Shown: positions 5,745 to 7,775 of the stretch, one piece after another
Layout of the letters: every line of letters begins with the position of its first letter
How positions within the stretch are numbered: the first letter of the stretch is position 1
Assembly: GCA_030019325.1 (NCBI GenBank)
Contig: JASEFB010000084.1
Span: forward strand, 1 to 7,775
Length of the DNA stretch: 7,775 nt
Reading direction: 5' to 3'
Origin: an archaeon
GTDB taxonomy: Archaea; Halobacteriota; Syntropharchaeia; Alkanophagales; Methanospirareceae
Made by a program: the position numbers and the translations under genes
Notes under the pieces: generated by a model
Told to the model about the DNA's origin: nothing
What the model saw: the letters and a program-made list of their open reading frames with translations, nothing else
Database searches by the model: none

Positions 5745-5824
5745 TTTGTGTACACTTATGTATAGTTTTAGCAATATCACATTTAGTAGCAATTTTTAGT
5801 TGTTTATGTTCAGTTATACACAAA
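5745..5824. promoter_or_regulatory. Candidate operator: palindrome plus inverted half-sites in the divergent promoter region
   Basis: GTGTACAC (5748-5755) is a perfect 8-bp palindrome. The overlapping TTTGTGTA (5745-5752) has an exact inverted partner TACACAAA at 5817-5824. The first site sits just downstream of the minus-strand TATA-like element (5756-5764); the second lies just upstream of the plus-strand one (5839-5846). That placement suits a regulator controlling both promoters, and the adjacent ribbon-helix-helix protein is the obvious candidate. Confidence 0.4.
5756..5764 (-). promoter_or_regulatory. Candidate TATA box for the ribbon-helix-helix regulator
   Basis: Read on the minus strand this is TATACATAA, centred about 35 nt before the ATG at 5725. 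It would place the transcription start near 5734 with a very short leader. It argues against the upstream GTG start at 5755, which would begin immediately at the box. Confidence 0.4.
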
Positions 5825-5838
5825 CCCTCTCAAATCCC

Positions 5839-5846
5839 TATTTATG
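5839..5846 (+). promoter_or_regulatory. Candidate TATA box for the sugar operon
   Basis: TATTTATG lies about 58 nt before the ATG at 5901. A start near 5868 would give a leader of about 33 nt carrying GAGGTGA. The in-frame ATG at 5844 overlaps this box, which argues against it as the translation start. Confidence 0.4.
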
Positions 5847-5883
5847 AGTACTACCACAAACTTTCATCACGTTGAGATGGAAA

Positions 5884-5890
5884 GAGGTGA
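5884..5890 (+). promoter_or_regulatory. Ribosome binding site that decides the pyrophosphorylase start
   Basis: GAGGTGA is a strong match to the archaeal Shine-Dalgarno sequence, 10 nt before ATG 5901. The encoded MKAVILAGGFGTR is the canonical N terminus of the nucleotidyltransferase family, so the 19 extra residues from ATG 5844 are probably not translated. Confidence 0.7.
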
Positions 5891-5900
5891 AGAAAAAGAA

Positions 5901-7313
5901 ATGAAAGCGGTAATTCTTGCTGGGGGTTTTGGAACAAGGTTTCGGCCCCTGACGTTCACGAAGCCGAAGCCAATGATCCCATTAGTGAATAAACCCGTGA
6001 TTGAGCATGTTGTTGATTATCTGGTCTCACATGGATTGACCGATATCGTAGTAACTACGACATTCTTTGGAGAGATGATCGTGGAGCACTTCAGGCATAG
6101 AGGAGATGTGCACCTTTCATATCCATCTGAGCCCTACCCGCTTGGAACTGCGGGATCGGTGAAAAATGCCGGATTAGATAACGAAGATGAACCGTTCGTG
6201 GTGATCCAGGGTGATAATATCACCGATGTGAACCTGCGTGGGTTGATGGATTTTCACTACGATGCGGGAGGGTTGGTAACAATCGCGCTCACGCATGTCG
6301 AAGATCCGTGGAACTATGGTATTGCACAGCTCGAAGGCAACGGCTGCATTGAGCGATTCCACGAGAAACCTGATAAGGGGGAGTGTTTCAGCGATCTGGC
6401 GAGCACGGGAATATACGTGATAGACCCGAAGGCGATGCAGTTTGTGCCTGAAAAGATATCCTTCGACTTTGCCAAGGACCTCTTTCATCTGCTCCATCTG
6501 AAGAAGAAAGGCTTGATGTTCGGATATGAGATAGGTGCAGACAACTTCTGGGTGGATGTCGGTCAGCCTGAAGGGTATCTGAAAGCGATGGAGTGGATGC
6601 TGAAAAAGGCGAAGAGAGATGTGGTTATAGGAGAAAATGTAAAGATTGACAGTTCAGGAATAAGAGGACCTACTGTGATAGGGGATAGCGTGGTTGTGGA
6701 AGAGAATTGTACGGTGGGACCTCATACAGTCTTATTTGACGATGTCTACATAGCGAGAAACTCAAACCTCGAGCAGTGTTTCATCGGCGAGCGAACCGTA
6801 ACTGGAGAGAATGCCTGCATCAAGGGTGCAATCATTGGTGCTCGCTGCGAACTTGGAAATGACGTTGAGGTTCTTAACGGGAAGATATGGCCCTATGTCA
6901 CTATACCACATAGCACAACCGTGGACAGTACCATAAAAAGATTCGTCAGATTCAATGGAGACGAAAAGTGTGAGGGAACTGGTGAGAATGAGGATTTGTT
7001 ACGTTCCGTTTCGGATGAAGAAGCTTTTTACTTTAACATGCGCAAAGGGGGGAAGATCGTTCATACTGGGTTCGTGGCTCATAGCCTGAAAGAGTTCGTG
7101 GAGATATTTAAGAAAATAGACCAGAGGGCGATAGAGTATCATCTCAGAGAGGGCTGCAACGATTTCGCTGCGTGGATACGAGATGTGTTCAGGGACGAGA
7201 AACTTGCAACCGAAGTTGCTGGTGTTCGCTGGTGGGACCCGAGAAGAAAATTGGTTAGCAAGATACTGGAGCGCATAAGTGATTTGAAATTGAGGGTGGA
7301 GGTAGAGGCATAA
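5901..7313 (+). CDS. NDP-sugar pyrophosphorylase with left-handed beta-helix and C-terminal DUF5752-like domain
   Basis: This 470-residue enzyme should transfer a nucleotidyl group from an NTP to a sugar 1-phosphate, giving an NDP-sugar and pyrophosphate. The nucleotidyltransferase domain (about 1-232) shows the signature LAGGFGTRFRPLT with KPKPMIP (6-27), GTAG (82-85), QGDNITD (103-109), HEKP (154-157) and FWVDVGQPEGYL (216-227). A left-handed beta-helix follows (about 238-345), with the loose hexapeptide repeats expected of this family. The last part (about 365-465: EEAFYFNMRKGGKI, HTGFVAHSLKEFVEIF, IEYHLREGCNDFAAWIRDVF, EKLATEV) looks like a DUF5752-type domain of unknown role rather than the phosphomutase domain seen in some relatives. 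The nucleotide and sugar (for example glucose or mannose) cannot be read from the sequence. It leads an operon with two further carbohydrate-related genes and overlaps the next by one base. Confidence 0.9.
   Translation: MKAVILAGGFGTRFRPLTFTKPKPMIPLVNKPVIEHVVDYLVSHGLTDIVVTTTFFGEMIVEHFRHRGDVHLSYPSEPYPLGTAGSVKNAGLDNEDEPFVVIQGDNITDVNLRGLMDFHYDAGGLVTIALTHVEDPWNYGIAQLEGNGCIERFHEKPDKGECFSDLASTGIYVIDPKAMQFVPEKISFDFAKDLFHLLHLKKKGLMFGYEIGADNFWVDVGQPEGYLKAMEWMLKKAKRDVVIGENVKIDSSGIRGPTVIGDSVVVEENCTVGPHTVLFDDVYIARNSNLEQCFIGERTVTGENACIKGAIIGARCELGNDVEVLNGKIWPYVTIPHSTTVDSTIKRFVRFNGDEKCEGTGENEDLLRSVSDEEAFYFNMRKGGKIVHTGFVAHSLKEFVEIFKKIDQRAIEYHLREGCNDFAAWIRDVFRDEKLATEVAGVRWWDPRRKLVSKILERISDLKLRVEVEA
7298..7303 (+). 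promoter_or_regulatory. Strong ribosome binding site inside the end of the pyrophosphorylase gene
   Basis: GGAGGT lies 9 nt before the ATG at 7313, within the last codons of the upstream gene. With the TAATG stop/start overlap this indicates translational coupling of the two genes. Confidence 0.65.
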
Positions 7314-7654
7314 TGACAATCAACGATGAGGAAGGAAAGGAAAGAAGGATTGTAAGGAGAATAACAGAGAAGAAGAAGGAGTTTTCTAAGCTTTCATCGA
7401 GTTTATTCGAACCTGTGGGAAAGAATCCCTATTACCTGAATCGAGATAGCGATAGCACGGCTATAAGAAACTTGATAGAATTGAGGGATAACCTCGATGC
7501 ATTTAGCAAGGAGGAGGCTCACTGGGTTGCATCGTGGTTAGAATATCTTGGTGATAAGGAGCTTGCAACTCGGCTAAGAGCAATGCCCGAAAAGTTCAAG
7601 GAAATCATTGTGGAGCGTTGCAATGAGCTGAGAGAATTTTACCATCGAAAATAA
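7313..7654 (+). CDS. Small DUF5752-like protein, function unknown
   Basis: This 113-residue soluble, highly charged protein starts in a TAATG overlap with the pyrophosphorylase stop and has a GGAGGT site, so expression is coupled. Residues 1-25 are rich in Lys, Arg and Glu. The segment LIELRDNLDAF...WVASWLEYLGDKELATRL (about 53-88) resembles EFVEIFKKID...DFAAWIRDVFRDEKLATEV in the C-terminal domain of the preceding protein. The shared pattern is a helix, a W-x-x-x/W-I/L pair and a D-x-x-LAT end. I infer that it is a divergent or half-size version of the same DUF5752-like unit. Its position between an NDP-sugar-forming enzyme and a glycosyltransferase suggests an accessory or adaptor role in that pathway. 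Confidence 0.75.
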   Translation: MTINDEEGKERRIVRRITEKKKEFSKLSSSLFEPVGKNPYYLNRDSDSTAIRNLIELRDNLDAFSKEEAHWVASWLEYLGDKELATRLRAMPEKFKEIIVERCNELREFYHRK

Positions 7655-7657
7655 CAA

Positions 7658-7775
7658 ATGAGGATAGCATTGTTCAGTTGGGAATCCTTGCATTCAATTG
7701 CGGTTGGAGGTGTAGCATCTCATGTCACTGAGCTTGCCGCAGCGCTTCAAAGAGCGGGGAATGAAGTACATGTCT
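7658..7775 (+). CDS. Glycosyltransferase, GT4/GT5 glycogen-synthase-like (5' end only)
   Basis: The frame starts at ATG 7658, three bases after the previous stop, and stays open to the right edge. The 39 visible residues, beginning MRIALFSWES with the motif GGVASHVTELAAALQRAGNEVHV, match the N-terminal Rossmann half of GT-B glycosyltransferases of the GT4/GT5 type. There GGVA-H-x-x-LA-x-AL binds the acceptor and donor loop region. The SWES opening is common in archaeal proteins annotated as glycogen synthase, but GT4 transferases for glycolipids or trehalose cannot be excluded. No clear ribosome binding site is visible, so translation probably depends on re-initiation after the upstream gene. 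Confidence 0.85.
   Translation, partial: MRIALFSWESLHSIAVGGVASHVTELAAALQRAGNEVHV

Noticed and set aside
5844..5900. Longer start of the pyrophosphorylase at ATG 5844
   Set aside because: It overlaps the probable TATA box and lacks a ribosome binding site. ATG 5901 has GAGGTGA upstream and begins the conserved MKAVILAGG motif.
6174..6497. Minus-strand open frame of 107 codons inside the pyrophosphorylase
   Set aside because: It lies opposite conserved nucleotidyltransferase motifs and shows no protein-like pattern of its own.

Overview
The window looks like a chromosomal segment of an archaeon, most likely a euryarchaeon of the methanogen or anaerobic methane/alkane-oxidiser type (for example Methanophagales/ANME-1). 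The lineage is inference from gene content. The support is AT-rich TATA-like boxes about 25-35 nt before several starts, GGAGGTG-type ribosome binding sites, a Roadblock/LC7 domain, a ribbon-helix-helix regulator and archaeal-style sensor kinases. Coding density is high. No tRNA, rRNA or CRISPR array was seen.

Layout. Positions 3-131 hold the 3' end of a gene that runs in from the left, possibly an IS transposase. Positions 132-460 are non-coding and rich in hairpins, ending in a promoter. Positions 461-4434 hold four same-strand signalling genes: a membrane GAF sensor histidine kinase, a stand-alone Rcp1-like receiver, a receiver fused to a HisKA_2-type kinase, and a receiver fused to a Roadblock/LC7 domain. 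Together they look like a phosphorelay with no DNA-binding output; the only non-kinase output domain is Roadblock, a family that usually binds or regulates small Ras-like GTPases. Positions 4529-4993 hold a small predicted membrane/coiled-coil protein of unknown function. It converges on a minus-strand ribbon-helix-helix regulator (5027-5725).

The regulator is transcribed away from a carbohydrate operon across a 175-bp divergent promoter region that contains a palindrome and matching inverted half-sites, a plausible operator. The operon (5901 to the right edge) encodes an NDP-sugar pyrophosphorylase with a left-handed beta-helix and a C-terminal DUF5752-like domain, a small protein that seems to repeat part of that domain, and the start of a GT4/GT5-type (glycogen-synthase-like) glycosyltransferase. 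The three are tightly packed (1-nt overlap, then 3-nt gap) and probably act together in making an activated sugar and transferring it to a glycan or storage polymer.

The most notable items are the receiver-Roadblock fusion closing the phosphorelay cluster, the pyrophosphorylase-DUF5752 fusion beside a DUF5752-like small protein, and several unexplained repeat and hairpin structures (214-251, 314-354, 2042-2098).
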